From NCBI GenBank assembly GCA_017165825.1, contig CM029386.1, positions 19,638,632 to 19,702,631 on the forward strand: DNA of 64,000 nt. The letters are read 5' to 3'. The notes under the pieces are model-generated. The model was not told the origin of the DNA. It worked only from the letters and a program-made list of their open reading frames with translations, and did no database searches. A program made the position numbers and the translations under genes. Below are positions 1 to 12,419 of this stretch, one piece after another. Source of the stretch: Hepsetus odoe (taxonomy: Eukaryota > Chordata > Actinopteri > Characiformes > Hepsetidae). Within the stretch, counting starts at the first letter, position 1, and each line of letters starts with the position of its first letter.

Positions 1-2030
1 CAGGGCCGTTTCCCAGGGCCGAGTGTGTTACCTGTGTGTGATGTCGAAGCCTAATCTAATAATTGTAGTGTGTGTTCTACCTTGATGGCTCTCCTCGGCG
101 GGGAGGCCGCTCCACTCTGAAGCTCCTCTGTTCTCCTAAAGCCCCCTCAACCTCTCACAGTAATTAAATCAATCCGTCTAAGCTGTTCTGGGCTTTTTCC
201 CCGCAGAGAAAGAGCACAGTTCAGCTCTAGTGCTGCTCAAAAGACAAACCGGCCTAAAAACAAGGCGGATAGATCACACTCTGCTTCTGTCATACACTTA
301 GCTCCGTCTCAGATCAATGAAAACACCTCTTCAGCTCATCTTCATATGTATACCATCGGAATATAACCTTAAAAACACAGGGTGACACGTTGATATTATT
401 CATATAGTTCCATAACCCGCTGTAGAACTGCTATCAGGTGATTGAAATGTGAACGTCTGCACTAATGTAAACAGCACTGGAACTGGAATAAACCGTGACT
501 GGAAAAAAAAAAGCGCCGTAAATATGGACATGAATGAATGCAGAGCACTAGGACGGGTATAAAGTGATGTAAATATTGAATTTAATCTATGCAGACCTAC
601 CTACAGCACTGGCGCTGAAATAAACAGATATAAAGACTGATATTAATAACTACGAGACTGATGATTTGTGCTACATTTCTAAGACTTGCATGAATAAAGC
701 GATACACATAAGGTGCTGTAAGTGGACGTTGCTATAGTGATCTTCTAAAGCGTTGTAATGCGAGATTTTCTGAATATTGGTTGATGTAGAACAATACAGA
801 TGGCTGTAGACCTGATATAAGTGTAGATATTAACTTTCACGCATAGCTCTAAAACCCATAGTTTATTAAGTGGTCTAATTAAGAATATTAATTGATGTAA
901 ATGAACACAGCCTGGTTCTAGAGCAGTGCTACGCTGGTACGGTTATAAACAGTGTGGATATTCAGATGTAAAACGTACAATTTAGATATTAGTTTATACT
1001 GATAGATGGCACGGAAACTGATCGTACAGATATGGAAAAAGCATATATTCTTTAAATGAAAGGAACAACGCTTAACTTGTGGTGTAAACGCTGATTTCTC
1101 TTTAAATATATGATTCTAAAACCCTGTTAACTTGATTTTGATCAATAAATATGGATTTTACATTATAGAAACTATTTAACAGGCATTAATCTGGTATTAA
1201 GTGGTGATGGTGCACATATAATTGAGTATTAACTGTTATAAAATAAATGAAAAAGGATTATTAATTGATTTAGTGGACACAAACAGGTGTAAAACTGGTA
1301 TAAAGTGATATGCTTGTGTATATAGATCATATATCCCAACAAATGCAGCGCTATAATGTATGGAAACAGGGACAGAGGTGGTTATAGAGCGATACGGACA
1401 GGACTAAATTTGTCAGATTGGTCGGGACAGAAGACTGTTTAGCGGCGTCTTTGTTAATGTTGACTCAAAAAGGACTCAAAAAGCAATAAGCCAGTTAACG
1501 AGTTACAATAAAACGATGTCAGAAGGAAAGAGCCAGTTTTATTGCCGTTTTATAGAAAGAACGAAAGAGAGAGAGGCGCATGCGTCAGGTTGCGGCCCTG
1601 TCGAAAAACTCAGATAGACAAATTGGATTACGGAACGAAGGATTAAACCCAAAAAAAGGGAGAGAAGGAGGGGGGACGACAAACAAGAAAAGCTGGCTGT
1701 GATCACAGACTTTAATATATTTCTTTGCCTTCTTCTTTCCTTTCTTCTCTTTTAACCCCCCTCCTTCTTTATGGAGGGAAAACCCTGGCTTAGTCTAGGA
1801 CTTATTAAACCCGGGATTAATTTGTAATGCTCCCTTTCCCCCGAAGGCAACTAGCAGATTTGTTATCTAAAGCAAACAGGGTGAAGCGCAATAAAACTAA
1901 ACGACAAAAGAATGTGAAGTTCTCCAGTTTTTTGCAGGGCTTTTTTGGGGGGGTTGGGGTGTTTAAGGGCTTTCGGAGGCTTGGCGGATTAAAAAGGAAG
2001 TTGTATCCTTTAATATTTCCTCCGGAACAA
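1..2030. other. Non-coding otx1 upstream flank
   Basis: AT-rich single-copy-looking DNA without recognisable genes. Short open frames here lack homology or codon structure. Around 1,440-1,640 the composition becomes more mixed. No strong repeat was recognised. Confidence 0.4.
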
Positions 2031-2300
2031 AAAGACAAGGGCGATCAGAGCATGTTTAAAAGAAAAAGTAAAGTAGCGATTGCTCTGTTGCCTTTGCTAG
2101 ATGTTAATTATGGCAAATGGATGCACAAAATCACCAGATCGTCGATGGAAATGTTTTATTGGGCCGATTAAAACATCAGGATTTCGTACACATCTGGTAG
2201 ACTGGAGGCCGAACGGGTGGTTCGTTCAGTTAATTGGTAAAGTAGCTTGGGCCTCTGAAGTCACCATGTGCTGTGTTGATGCCTAAATTATTCAAATGAT
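2031..2300. promoter_or_regulatory. Candidate conserved non-coding element
   Basis: Complex, repeat-free sequence with TTAATTA-like homeodomain cores, a CCGATTAAAA site and CATCTGG E-box-like words. It resembles the conserved elements that surround OTX1 in vertebrates, but conservation cannot be tested here. Confidence 0.25.
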
Positions 2301-2439
2301 ATTGATATTAAAAATGAGTTCTGACATTATATATACGGTGTATATATCTAAAATTGCATATAGAATTTAAGTTACATCCCAGAGAAAGTCGTCAGTTTGC
2401 ATGCGGTTGTGTGTGATATATGCATTCGTGTGTTTTGTG

Positions 2440-2800
2440 AAGTGTCCACGTGTACGCAGCGGTGTCACACACGAGCTCACACAGGCCCAGTAATCCTAGC
2501 TTTAGCTCCCTAGCTTTAACAATGATGGTCTCGTCGTTCTTTACTGCCACTGGCGTGGCCTCCATATTATATCAGCCCGTTCGGCACAGGCTTGGCACGG
2601 CTCCTGAGTGCTGTCAGCCAAAGAGTCACAAACAAAAGCGCTGAAGATTTTCTCCATCGATATCTCTCGATTCAGAAACAGTGATTGTCCTGAGGGTGAG
2701 CGACATTTCTTTTTATTCCATCTTCTGATCACCTCTCTTTGTCCGGGGGCAGTCCGCCACACAAGCTCGCTGGGAAGCAGTGGAGTCACTTGAGATGAAT
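2440..2800. promoter_or_regulatory. Candidate conserved non-coding element
   Basis: Complex, moderately GC-rich sequence with an Otx/bicoid-type TAATCC word (in CAGTAATCCTAG, about 2,490). No repeat identity and no credible coding frame. Assignment is by texture and position only. Confidence 0.25.
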
Positions 2801-3077
2801 GAGTGCCGTAAGAGTTGAGTGACAAGAGTTTCAAGTACAATAAAACTGTATATTGAAAATTGTACTATACATTAAAATGATAGTATAGTTTCCCAGAAAC
2901 ATCCAGTGATCAGCAAACACATAACTGGTGACTGATGTTTGCTTCCTGCCTGAAGCATTAGGCTCTGCTCCGGAAAGTTACACTGTGTTTACATGGTTTC
3001 TGACCCTGTTTGACGATCTGTTGTCCATAATCATGACAATTCACAGCTAAAACCAGAAGTATTTTTAATTAATTTTA

Positions 3078-3604
3078 GAATTAGTTGTGCAGCTTTGTCC
3101 ATTTTTTTTTTTTTTTTTTTTAGCTTTAGTTGATTAGTTAACACGGTTATTTAAGATACTGGTCATTTCTGAAATGTCTACACCAAATGCCATTCTTTAA
3201 CCACTTTGATGTAATAAATAACACTTAAAATCCAAAGACTTTTAACTACCCTGCCTCATTTTCAAGACTTTTTTCTAATAACTGCAGATTTTTTTTGCAT
3301 TTCCCCTGCAAAAGCAGAAAAGGTAAGAAAAACAGGCCAGAATCTGTTGTGCAGTTTTGTCTTATTTTATAGTGTTTTTTTTTGTTGTTTTTTTGTTTTT
3401 TTGCTTTAGCTGATCAGTTTATTTCAGACACTGATGATTTCTGAGAGACCAAATGCCATTCTTTAATGCCACTTTTACTCTTAAAACTCTTAAAATCCAC
3501 AAACTTTTAGCTTCGCTGCCTCATTTTCGAGCCTGTTTTCTAGTCGTTGTAGATTCTTTGCATTTCCCCTGCAGAAGCAGAAATAAAGTAAGAAAATGTG
3601 CCAG
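3078..3604 (+). repeat. Direct tandem duplication, 2 copies of ~262 bp
   Basis: Copy 1 (3,078-3,339) and copy 2 (3,340-3,604) share ordered blocks: TTGTGCAG, a poly-T run, GCTTTAG-TGAT, ACCAAATGCCATTCTTTAA, CTTAAAATCCA, CTGCCTCATTTTC, then GCATTTCCCCTGCA and AAGCAGAAA. Divergence is perhaps 20-25%, so the event is old. No coding potential was seen. Confidence 0.8.
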
Positions 3605-3609
3605 TGTGC

Positions 3610-4420
3610 CCCGGCCACTAAAATAAAAGAGCTTGCTATCTTTGGTTGTCATATGTTAGAGTGACAATAAGTCATCCGCAGGTTCTGGTTGTGAATAAAG
3701 CAGATTGGGCCCCTGCTTGTAAGTCCATATAAAAGAGTTCAAATCACCTATTATGCGCTACTAAGTCCCTCAGCGCCTTTCAAGGCTTGAGCCCTATGGC
3801 TGCGTCCATATGTCACATAACCTTTTCAAATAGCCAATTCCAACTGATTGATTTTGACGTGCACTTGGCGACGGGCCACAGCCCCACAGGTTGCCATGGA
3901 CGATTTTTACCCAGCTCCTGATAAAGACCACGCTTCCTGATCAATAAACTGTAATTAGCGCAGGTTTAGGGTTCTAATACCTATTTATTCCGAGTGGGGG
4001 GCTTTTTTGATATTGTAATGAGGAGATAGAATCATAATCTGCTGATTTGATATCAATTAATCAGTGCGTTTTTGGGATTTAGGGCTTTTCCTGACGCGAT
4101 AACGTTTCGACAAAATGAAAGGCTTTCTTAAATCTCAGAATAATCATTTTCCAAAAGAATCCAGCCTTGTTTTCCTGGCTGACACAAGCGTGATAGAGAA
4201 TGGGGAGTGCAGTGAAAATTCAATTGCACAGTTTTTCCCTCCCCCAAATGCATTTCTTTAGCCAAGATATGTTTGGTGTTGTGTGACACACTATTCTCTC
4301 GAGATGAACAACCGGCTCTACAGGGTCTGAGGCGAGTGTGTGATGATTCTGGCCTGCGTTTCCCCCACTGATCATTTGCATGATGCTAACCATCTCACTT
4401 TGCATTACTTAATTGCTCCA
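3610..4420. promoter_or_regulatory. Candidate otx1 enhancer / conserved non-coding block
   Basis: About 800 bp of low-repeat, information-rich sequence that stands out from the repeat-laden flank. It contains homeodomain cores (TGTAATTAGCG near 3,950, CAATTAATCAG near 4,055), a GCCAATTCC box (about 3,832), CATATG E-box-like words and TGACGTGCA. Vertebrate otx1 is surrounded by deeply conserved enhancers, and this is the best candidate in the window. It encodes no protein I recognise. Confidence 0.35.
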
Positions 4421-5115
4421 TTACAAGCAAACAAACAAGAGAAACAGTGAATTGATCCACTGTTTTAAGGGTAAAACAAAAAAAACCCGGATTAGATTTT
4501 TTGCTCAACTTTTCTTTGAAAGGTAATTAAATGACACTGATTTTTCAGTCCAAAGAGAACAAAGCATTTTAACTTTTCCAAACGTTTCAGTCCATTTTAG
4601 GAAACAGCTACAAACATCGTCAGCGTGGGACATCACGAAAGCGAAGTTCATACGGTCATCTGCAGCACTTCAGCCCGGACTGGGTTTGGAACGAGACGCG
4701 ATAGAGAGCGGCCAATCAGAACAGAGTTCGTTTACATATATCAGACAAATGTGAGGACTATGCTGTTTCATTTAAAGGAGAAATAGTGGTTGAAAAATGG
4801 TCGTAGTAGTGAATTGGGATTATTTTTGGTACCCAGAAGCAGACTGGGAAGACAAAAATGCAGGACGCAGGCCCTTTAATGTAGTCGCTTGAATCGAGCT
4901 TTGTTTGATCCTGCGGGTCTAATCTCCTTTCAGCGAGCTGCTCTGGTTTGTGGGTGCGTGGGAAAAGTTGATTGTGCTTTTTAAGTGAAAGAAAAGCAAT
5001 TCATGGGATATTACTTTTGTCATTTAACAGCCTTTTTATGAGATAAGGCTTTTTTATTGCTCTTAAATCAATATATAATCACAGAGAGTGATCTCTGGCC
5101 CGGGACGTATTTGGA

Positions 5116-5160
<45 letters not shown>

Positions 5161-5839
5161 GCCATCGTTTCTTTTACCTATAATGGAACAGTGATTACAA
5201 ACTAATGAACTGTATTACTGTGTTGGGCTTTTTCCTGCAAATCACTTTGATTAAATGAATCTGTTGTGGATCCGCCCACTCCGCACTACCTGCTGGACTA
5301 TGTTGTGGAAGCTCTGGGCCACTCAAACACAAACCATTTAAATATCTGAATTTAATTAAACACTTTAGATGTAAAATACAATAATAATAATAATAATAAT
5401 ATTATTATAATATTATTATAATAAAATTATTATTGGCATAAATGAAAAACATACGTTCATATTAATACCTTAATAACACTCAAAACTTTTTTTAAAATAT
5501 GTAAAATATATAATATTCATTATATGGATACACTGGTCATATTGTAATTTTTTTTTTGTTTGTTTAAAGTGCCTCAGCCAATCCGATGCTAGAACTGAAA
5601 ATATATGTTTTCATAAGTTTTTCTGAGTTGTAAAGTGAGTGTAAAACACTATGTCGAGCAGTTATTCTCTCTCACTCCTGCCTGACATATCGCTGCGAGG
5701 CAGCACACCCAAAATATTATGGGATGGCACCCGTGCTTGTGTCCGGCTGTGCTGTAGACTGGGCTGTTCGTGTAGATAAGCAGAGAGCAATTCCAGGCCA
5801 GGCCGATGAAGGAGAAATGGGCTTCAGCTCTGTTCAAAT

Positions 5840-5874
<35 letters not shown>

Positions 5875-5970
5875 CTGCTCTTCTACTGGACTCTTAAACA
5901 CATTTCCCATCTATCATTTCAGTAGCTGGGTTGATATCAAGAGAGGCAAGATTATTTTATCTCTCTCTCG

Positions 5971-6001
<31 letters not shown>

Positions 6002-6399
6002 CCTCACATAAACACATACTTTCTGCCTCTCTAGTTCTCTTTCCTGCTGTCTCTCTTTCTTTTCTCTCGGTCTCTCTTTCTTTCATCTCCTCTCTCTCTC
6101 TGTCTGTGTGTGTCTCTCTCTCCCTCAGTGTTAATCCCTCTTTCTTTTCTCCTTCCTCTCCTTCGCTCTGAGCTGGGGGTGGGTCAGAGGGATCTGAACC
6201 TGCACATTCTTGTGTGGCTGTGCGAAGCTCACATGGTAACCAGTAAAGGAGAGAGAGAGCGAGAGGGAGAGAGAGAGAGATGCAAGTTTTAACCTGATTT
6301 CTCAAGAGCAAGAGAGGGACAGAAAAAAATATATATTTGTAGATATGAATTACAAAAATTCAAGAGTAATTTTTTTTTTTAAAGAGAGACAAAATACAT

Positions 6400-6441
<42 letters not shown>

Positions 6442-6442
<1 letters not shown>

Positions 6443-6535
6443 TTGCCCTATGATGGACTAGTGACCTGTCCAGGGTGTTTCCGCACCTCTCGCCCTGTGA
6501 GAGCTGGGATAGACTCCAGCCCGACCAACGATCAG
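6442..6535 (+). repeat. Fragment of a common teleost interspersed repeat
   Basis: The words GCCCTATGATGGACTAGTGA, CCTGTCCAGGGTGT and GAGCTGGGATAGACTCCAGC in this order are the 3' part of a very abundant fish repeat. The family name cannot be fixed from memory. Confidence 0.6.
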
Positions 6536-6651
6536 ACAAGTGGCTTATATTAGAATGATTGATTCATTAATTAGTTTATATATTTATTTATATTTGTATA
6601 TTTATATTATTGGCTATGTGTAAAGGTTCACCTAAAGTCATCTGGCAAAAG

Positions 6652-6719
<68 letters not shown>

Positions 6720-7939
6720 ATGCATATCTAGTTTCTGGCTGACTCTTTCATGGCTCCTCCCCTGTATTTACCCTCCTAATGAGGAGGGCGGGACCATGAC
6801 TCTGTGATTGACAGCTCCATTCACCCCTCTCATCCCCCCACACCGCTCTGTGCTTACCTGTTCACACCCTGCACCAGCTCCATTCAGCCGTGTTTTATTA
6901 TCAGGCCTCATGTTCTGAAGGAGCATACAGTTCTCAAACACTTTCTGAAGAACTTTGGAAGTTTTGCTCATATCTGGATTCACAGCTTCATTGTTGTATG
7001 TCCACAGGCATCGTTGGCTCTTCTGTCCATCACCAAGTCAGATCTTAGTTTAACAAGGGGTTTCAAATATAACAACCGCTTGGGATTTTACACTTTTAAA
7101 TTAATGCATGTTTTCCTTACTGGGCTCAATCTATTGTTTTTTAATTGGGCAGCCGCTCAAATTTTCATTTTCTCACCTGTAGCACTGTTTTGTTTTTTAA
7201 CAAGTAATAAAACTCTACTGTGGGAACTGCTTTTCACTTTCACTTTAATTTAAACACGCAATAGGAATCAGAAAATTTGGATCCTGTGTTCAATTCATTC
7301 TGAGTACAACTGAAATGAATCCAGTTACAGTGCTTACCAACATCAGCCAGGTGTGTTTGGGCAGGAAACATATGAACCCATCCATGGCAGCGGGTGCTGA
7401 AAACCGCCAGCCTATGGGATGCTTTAACTCTGAAGGTAGAGGATTAGAGACCCTCAGAAGCACCCCCATGGTTCCAGAGATGGGTCATAACTAGTTCCCT
7501 GTGCTTCCAAAAAAAATATTTCGATAGATTTAACGCTTTTAGTTCTACTGGGGTGCATTTGCGAGAAATCTGCTTTTTGTCTTCAGTTGGTTCCTCCTAA
7601 TTATTTCTTTCTTTTCTGACTTCTTTCTCATGTTTAGTTCCCGTCTGTTCTGATGGTTCGACTGAAGAGCTGCTTTGCACTCACTTTGAAACTTAAGCTT
7701 GTCATTTTAGACCATGAGGAGAACAGGACCTATTCACTATGAGTTTGCTGTTCGGTCCTGGACCTACTGAGAAGTTCCACTCAGGCAACTCAGCAGCAGA
7801 GGAGTTTTAGAACCTCATCATTTTTACAACTTTGTAGCTTCTACATAGATCTGATTTTGGGATTGTTTCACTGGAATAACGTCAGTATGAAGTGAAGAGT
7901 TGCTGTGAGAGCTTATGGACAGCTATACTCTGAAAACGA

Positions 7940-8045
7940 TGCCAAAAATAAAAGATCTTTAAGCCAGAGCCAAAAGAAGAACCAATTTCGGTTCCCTAAA
8001 GAGCCTCTATGTAGTGGTTCCTTAAAGAGCCATTTCTGAGCATGA
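7940..8045. repeat. Possible MITE with GGTTCC/AAAGAGCC palindromes
   Basis: Repeated words AAGAACCAATTTCGGTTCC, CTAAAGAGCC and GGTTCCTTAAAGAGCCATTT resemble a fish MITE built from AAGAACC/GGTTCTT inverted repeats. The borders are unclear. Confidence 0.3.
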
Positions 8046-8824
8046 GATGTGTGAGTATGAAGAAACCTTTTCCGATTTATAGATCTTCCACATTAAGCAG
8101 TATTGAAACTTTATTTTGGAAGAGTAGAGACACTGGACATGTTGAGCACTCAGTACTTGAGGAGCTTTTGGTCCTTCTTCTTTCAACTGAAGTCTTAATT
8201 TCATTGAGGTTTCAACACTCGTGAAGCCAATGAGAGGAGCTAATGGTCCACTATATCTCATATTTCTCTTCACGGCCCACATACTGTCAATCAAAGCTCA
8301 AGTCTCTAGTTTGTGTCAGCCCTGCTGTAGGTGTGACCATTGCTTTGCCTTCGGCTTTGCACTCCTTACCATAATTAGCCAGGTCGACCGGCGCATACTC
8401 ATTGTGTAACAAGAGCAGACACATTCATTTTTAAGCAGTTGTACAACACAAGAATGTAAGTGTGGATTACAATCCTCCGCTCGATAAGAGTTCCACACAC
8501 AGTGCAAGTTGGAAATAAGTTTCTTTCATGGATTTTATATGAAGCTCAAAGCTGGACCTTTTCCACACACACACACACACCCACACAGAAATAAAACATA
8601 GCAAATCTAAAAAATCAGATAGGGTCTTGACAAATTTATGGCACAATTAACATTTTTATTTAGTAATTTTTAGAAATTTGTTCAATCCATTTTGCTGTCA
8701 GTTATTCCTAGAAAAAATTAATTTACTAAATTGTGCAGTAAAATGTCACAAATGTGATTATTTACTTCTTTTTTATTTAGAAAATCAAAATAACATTACA
8801 TAAAAAAATAAAATGTGGCATTTG

Positions 8825-8882
<58 letters not shown>

Positions 8883-9879
8883 CTGAAGCACTCAGACTGC
8901 TTTCATATGCCAAACACTGTTAATAGGTGTATTAGTAGTTAATTAGATTTCACATCTGTGTTATTTGTGTATTGCTTTTTGTTTTATCCCAGGAAACACA
9001 TTTCCTGACAATATACTTTATTTGGGAGCAGGCAAAATTTCTTTCTGTTTTTTTTTTCTTATTTATTTTCCTCTATTCTAAGGTAGAGTGGGTTTGACGA
9101 AGGGATTTGGGGGATTTAATGCGAATACACACTCAAGCAAACAGACTGGATCTGGGCTGACTGCATGTCATTCATTATGCTAATTAAAGGTAGTTGTGAT
9201 TTCAGGAATGGTCTTTTTTTTTTTTTTTTTTCAGGAAAGGAATTAAAGCCCATGTGAGCTGAAGAGTTCCTCAGAGACCAACACGGGACTGAATTCACAT
9301 TTAACACTGTCAAACGAATGAATCCTACCTGTCTTACTGGTGCACTTTTAAACTTATTTTTAAACTAAAATGAACATGAAATCAAGTCTGAAGCACACAG
9401 TCAATTGGCTATTGTGAGATGAGACCTTTTATTTTATTTTATACATAAAAAAATGATTAGCTTATATGTTCTAAATCTAAACCAGTTTAGATTTATAACT
9501 TCTGCGTTTATTTCATATTTACACACAATATTATTAATATAGATATTATATCTATTATATATAAAGTTGATCCTCCAGGACTGAACTACAGTTTTTTTGT
9601 TTTTTTTTTAATCAATGTTAATCTTTTTCCTACATTAAAACAAAGTTGTGTGTTTAATGCTTTAGGATCAATAAGACAACAGCTCTATATATATATATAT
9701 ATAAAATTTATTAATTTATTTATTGTGCTCATGACCACATGCTAAGCTCGCTCTACTCTGAAACACTGGGGAAGGTAATGCTGATGCCTCTTACCTGCAT
9801 CCTGAGGTGCCACTGGAAAAAAAAAAAAAGGAAAACAAAACTTTGATTAAAAAATAAAAAGGGAGAAACGAGTTTGTAT

Positions 9880-10101
9880 TAGATCACAGCTTCTCAAGGT
9901 GTGTGCGCGTGTGTCTATGGGGGTACAGGAAGAGAGAGAGAGAGAAAGAGGCAGACAGACACACGGAAGAGAGAGAGAGAGAGAGGGAGAGAAAGTTGGT
10001 GTATAATAAAAAGAGCAGCAGCGCTTCTCGTGCGCTTTTACGCACAGAGTGCCCCTCTATTGCTCCAGCCCCGGACAGGAGGTGTATAAAGAGAGAAAGA
10101 C

Positions 10102-10149
<48 letters not shown>

Positions 10150-11100
10150 GGAGGCAAAGATAAACCCATCGTAAAGCTCTCTCTCGCTGACAACTTTGGG
10201 GAGGATTGAGTGGGGATTTTATGCATCATCGTTTTAATAAGTAACGACAATTTACAAGAAACAGGCCCTTGCCAACACACACACACACACACGGCCGCGC
10301 CGCTCGCGCGCCTTTAGTCCCGTTGATCCCGCGGCTCTGTGGGATTAGACACACACACCCGGGACAATAAGATCCGGGCGCGGCGAGTCTGAGCGGCTTT
10401 GCGGAGAAAGCAGTGTAACATGTGCGCTGTGAGAGAAGCAGAGCGGCTCTAACCCCGCAGCTCGGAAACGGGACGCAGTCCTGCACAAACCAACCGCGGC
10501 CAACTTTCGTGCAACTTTCCTTCATTCAGCTGCTCGCAGGGTCGGAGTTGTAGAAACTCCTGCGGAAACTGCGCGCTTTTTTTTTTTTTTTTTTTTTGCA
10601 TCAGTTTGCTGATTTTCGCCATCAGTTTGGGGCTCAGTTATCTCACGAGTCTTTCTTTCTCTGTCTGCAAGGTGTGCAAAAGCTCGCGCCTGTACATTTG
10701 AAGTGCATGGCCTCCAAAACAAAACGCTCTTCCTGTGTCGCTTTATACTTAACTTTTTGTGGGAAAAGCCAAGCACGCTGGAGATGAGCAGATTTTTCGG
10801 GTTTGCTGTATAAAATGTGATTTTTGTTCTTAAAGAATAGAAAGGAAGTAAATCAAATACTGATCGATGAAATAAGGGCCGTTGGTTCCACCGGCAGTTG
10901 TGCAGAAAGAGGAAGCAAAGGCAACACCATGCATTTCTTTCCAGCCACTTTTTAGCACCATCGCTGACTACCTGCGCACTTGTTTGTTTGTTTTGACGTT
11001 GAAAAAAAATCAAGACATTAATAATCTCAATGAATCGTTCACATCTGGATCTTCATCTCTATTGTTTGCCTGCGCATAAAGTTCCTTAAACGAGCTGTTC
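9880..11100 (+). promoter_or_regulatory. Candidate distal otx1 promoter region
   Basis: A TATAAA at 10,085-10,090 is followed by a (GA)n tract to 10,147 and then a CpG-rich block from about 10,290 to 10,560 ending at a poly-T run (about 10,578). This is compositionally different from the AT-rich flank. It could be an upstream alternative otx1 promoter or an enhancer; short open frames here show no homology I recognise. Confidence 0.35.
9931..10147. repeat. Two (GA)n tracts flanking the TATAAA at 10,085
   Basis: GA-rich runs at about 9,931-9,996 and 10,091-10,147. They lie next to a CpG-rich block and could act as GAGA-type promoter DNA or be simple microsatellites. Confidence 0.8.
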
Positions 11101-11224
11101 TCCTGCGCGCCAGAATTATTCGCTCTCAAAGCACTGCAGGGTTTGTTTTGGGTTTTTTTCCCGCTTTGATCCGTTTGAATTAAAGTTTGGTTCGAATTTA
11201 GAATTCTACGGCCTTTGAAGCATT

Positions 11225-11500
11225 ATTTATATTTTTTTGGAACGTTCGCCGCGCACGTGAACTTTCGGAAGGCGGTGTCGTCACAATCACTGTGAGGGAG
11301 GCCGCCCGCTGCCCTTCTCGCTCCACGATTGGGCGGCTCGCTCGCCCGCGAGCAGCAGCGCGCTCTCTGATTGGCTGCGACCGGCAGGGCGGCGGATCTC
11401 TTCGAGCGGCAGGCGGAGCAGGGCGTCAAAAAAGTCCATCGATCTCAATTGGTCAACATCGTTGGCAGCAGCGAGAGAAAGAGAGCAAGATGAGCTTGAG
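11225..11500 (+). promoter_or_regulatory. otx1: Proximal otx1 promoter with three inverted CCAAT boxes
   Basis: Three ATTGG motifs (CCAAT on the other strand) occur at 11,328-11,332, 11,370-11,374 and 11,448-11,452 inside a GC-rich block with many CpG. The donor at 11,706 lies 250 bp downstream. No clear TATA box sits between the last CCAAT and the exon. The arrangement fits an NF-Y-driven promoter; assignment to otx1 is by position and orientation. Confidence 0.5.
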
Positions 11501-11706
11501 GAGGTTTTGATGGGCTTTTTTTTACTTTCTGGCCGTCGAGAGTGAAGTCTGTAAGGAGTATTTCAACCCAGTCTTGATCTCAGCAGCAACTCACTGCCTG
11601 GTTTGTGTAATCAGTTTAGGTTTCAACCCTCGAGCCTGTCTGCAGCGTGGAGAGCTACAGTGGATTTAATCTGCAGAAAGTGAGCAGACAGGGAGCAGAT
11701 CTCCAG
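11500..11706 (+). other. otx1: Putative otx1 5' non-coding exon (start uncertain)
   Basis: A consensus donor (CTCCAG|GTGAGA) lies at 11,706/11,707, just downstream of a CCAAT-rich, CpG-containing segment. This is the expected layout of a non-coding first exon spliced to the exon carrying the ATG. Candidate acceptors before the ATG are 14,498 (best pyrimidine tract), 14,620 and 14,692. The 5' limit is a guess; no transcript evidence is available. Family knowledge: Otx genes have upstream non-coding exons. Confidence 0.5.
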
Positions 11707-12419
11707 GTGAGACACCTTCGTTCATATTTTCTGCACGGATGCTTTCTTTTTTTGCTTTGCGCCACAATGTGCTTAATGTTTACTTTGCTTTTTTTTCTTT
11801 CTTTTTTTTTTAAATTCAAATTCAGGAGATACGTGTTATTTGAAACTTTTACAGACTTTAAAGTTCGTTTTAAATTAGAGCACACTTCTTGGTGCCAACA
11901 GAAATCGAAATGCATGACTTTTGCCAAAGTTCTAATCTTTCTGATCAGACACATCCTCTTTGTTAACTGTGCTGTTTTGTTTTTATTGAAATGGTCCCGG
12001 GCGCGTTTCGCTCCGACTGGTGTGGTGTGTTTTAGAAGCCCAGGGAGAGTTTGGGTTTGGGGGGGTTGTGTCATTTATTTAGTCGATAAGGTCTCTTCTG
12101 TAAATGGAGCCCCTCTGAGCGCAATCTGAATGGCTAAGAGGAGAGATTTGCGCAGTTGCTGCTGATTTCCATTTGCTCAAAGCTGGGTCTTCTGCACGGC
12201 CTTAACGGGGCCTTTCATAGGCATGAGGAGCGGCAGAAAAGCGCACCGGGAACTTTACAGGCACCACTCGTCTTCATATAGTTGTACCTCTCCACCATTA
12301 CAATGGCCACGAAGCCCAGAGAAAACCTCCCTCCTCATTTCGCTCCGGCGCAGCCAGGCTGTTCTGTTGTCGTCCTGCAAAGCCATCATCACTTTAACAT
12401 CAGCAAAATGAACAAACAC

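Larger units (their letters stand above)
4431..9880. other. Intergenic flank with microsatellites, no gene seen
   Basis: Contains (TG)n at 5,117-5,160, (AAT)n/(ATT)n at 5,379-5,434, (AC)n at 5,841-5,873, CT/CA-rich DNA at 5,959-6,130, (AT)n(GT)n at 6,399-6,441, a 68-bp (GT)n at 6,652-6,719 and (GT)n at 8,825-8,880. Apart from the repeats listed separately, the rest is unassigned AT-rich DNA; open frames are short and non-homologous. Confidence 0.6.

Noticed and set aside
5649..6311. Short minus-strand frames with Cys-Val or Arg-Glu runs
   Set aside because: Translations of AC and CT microsatellites.
11647..12129. 160-codon frame starting in the otx1 5' exon
   Set aside because: Crosses a strong donor at 11,706 and is hydrophobic, low-complexity intron translation.
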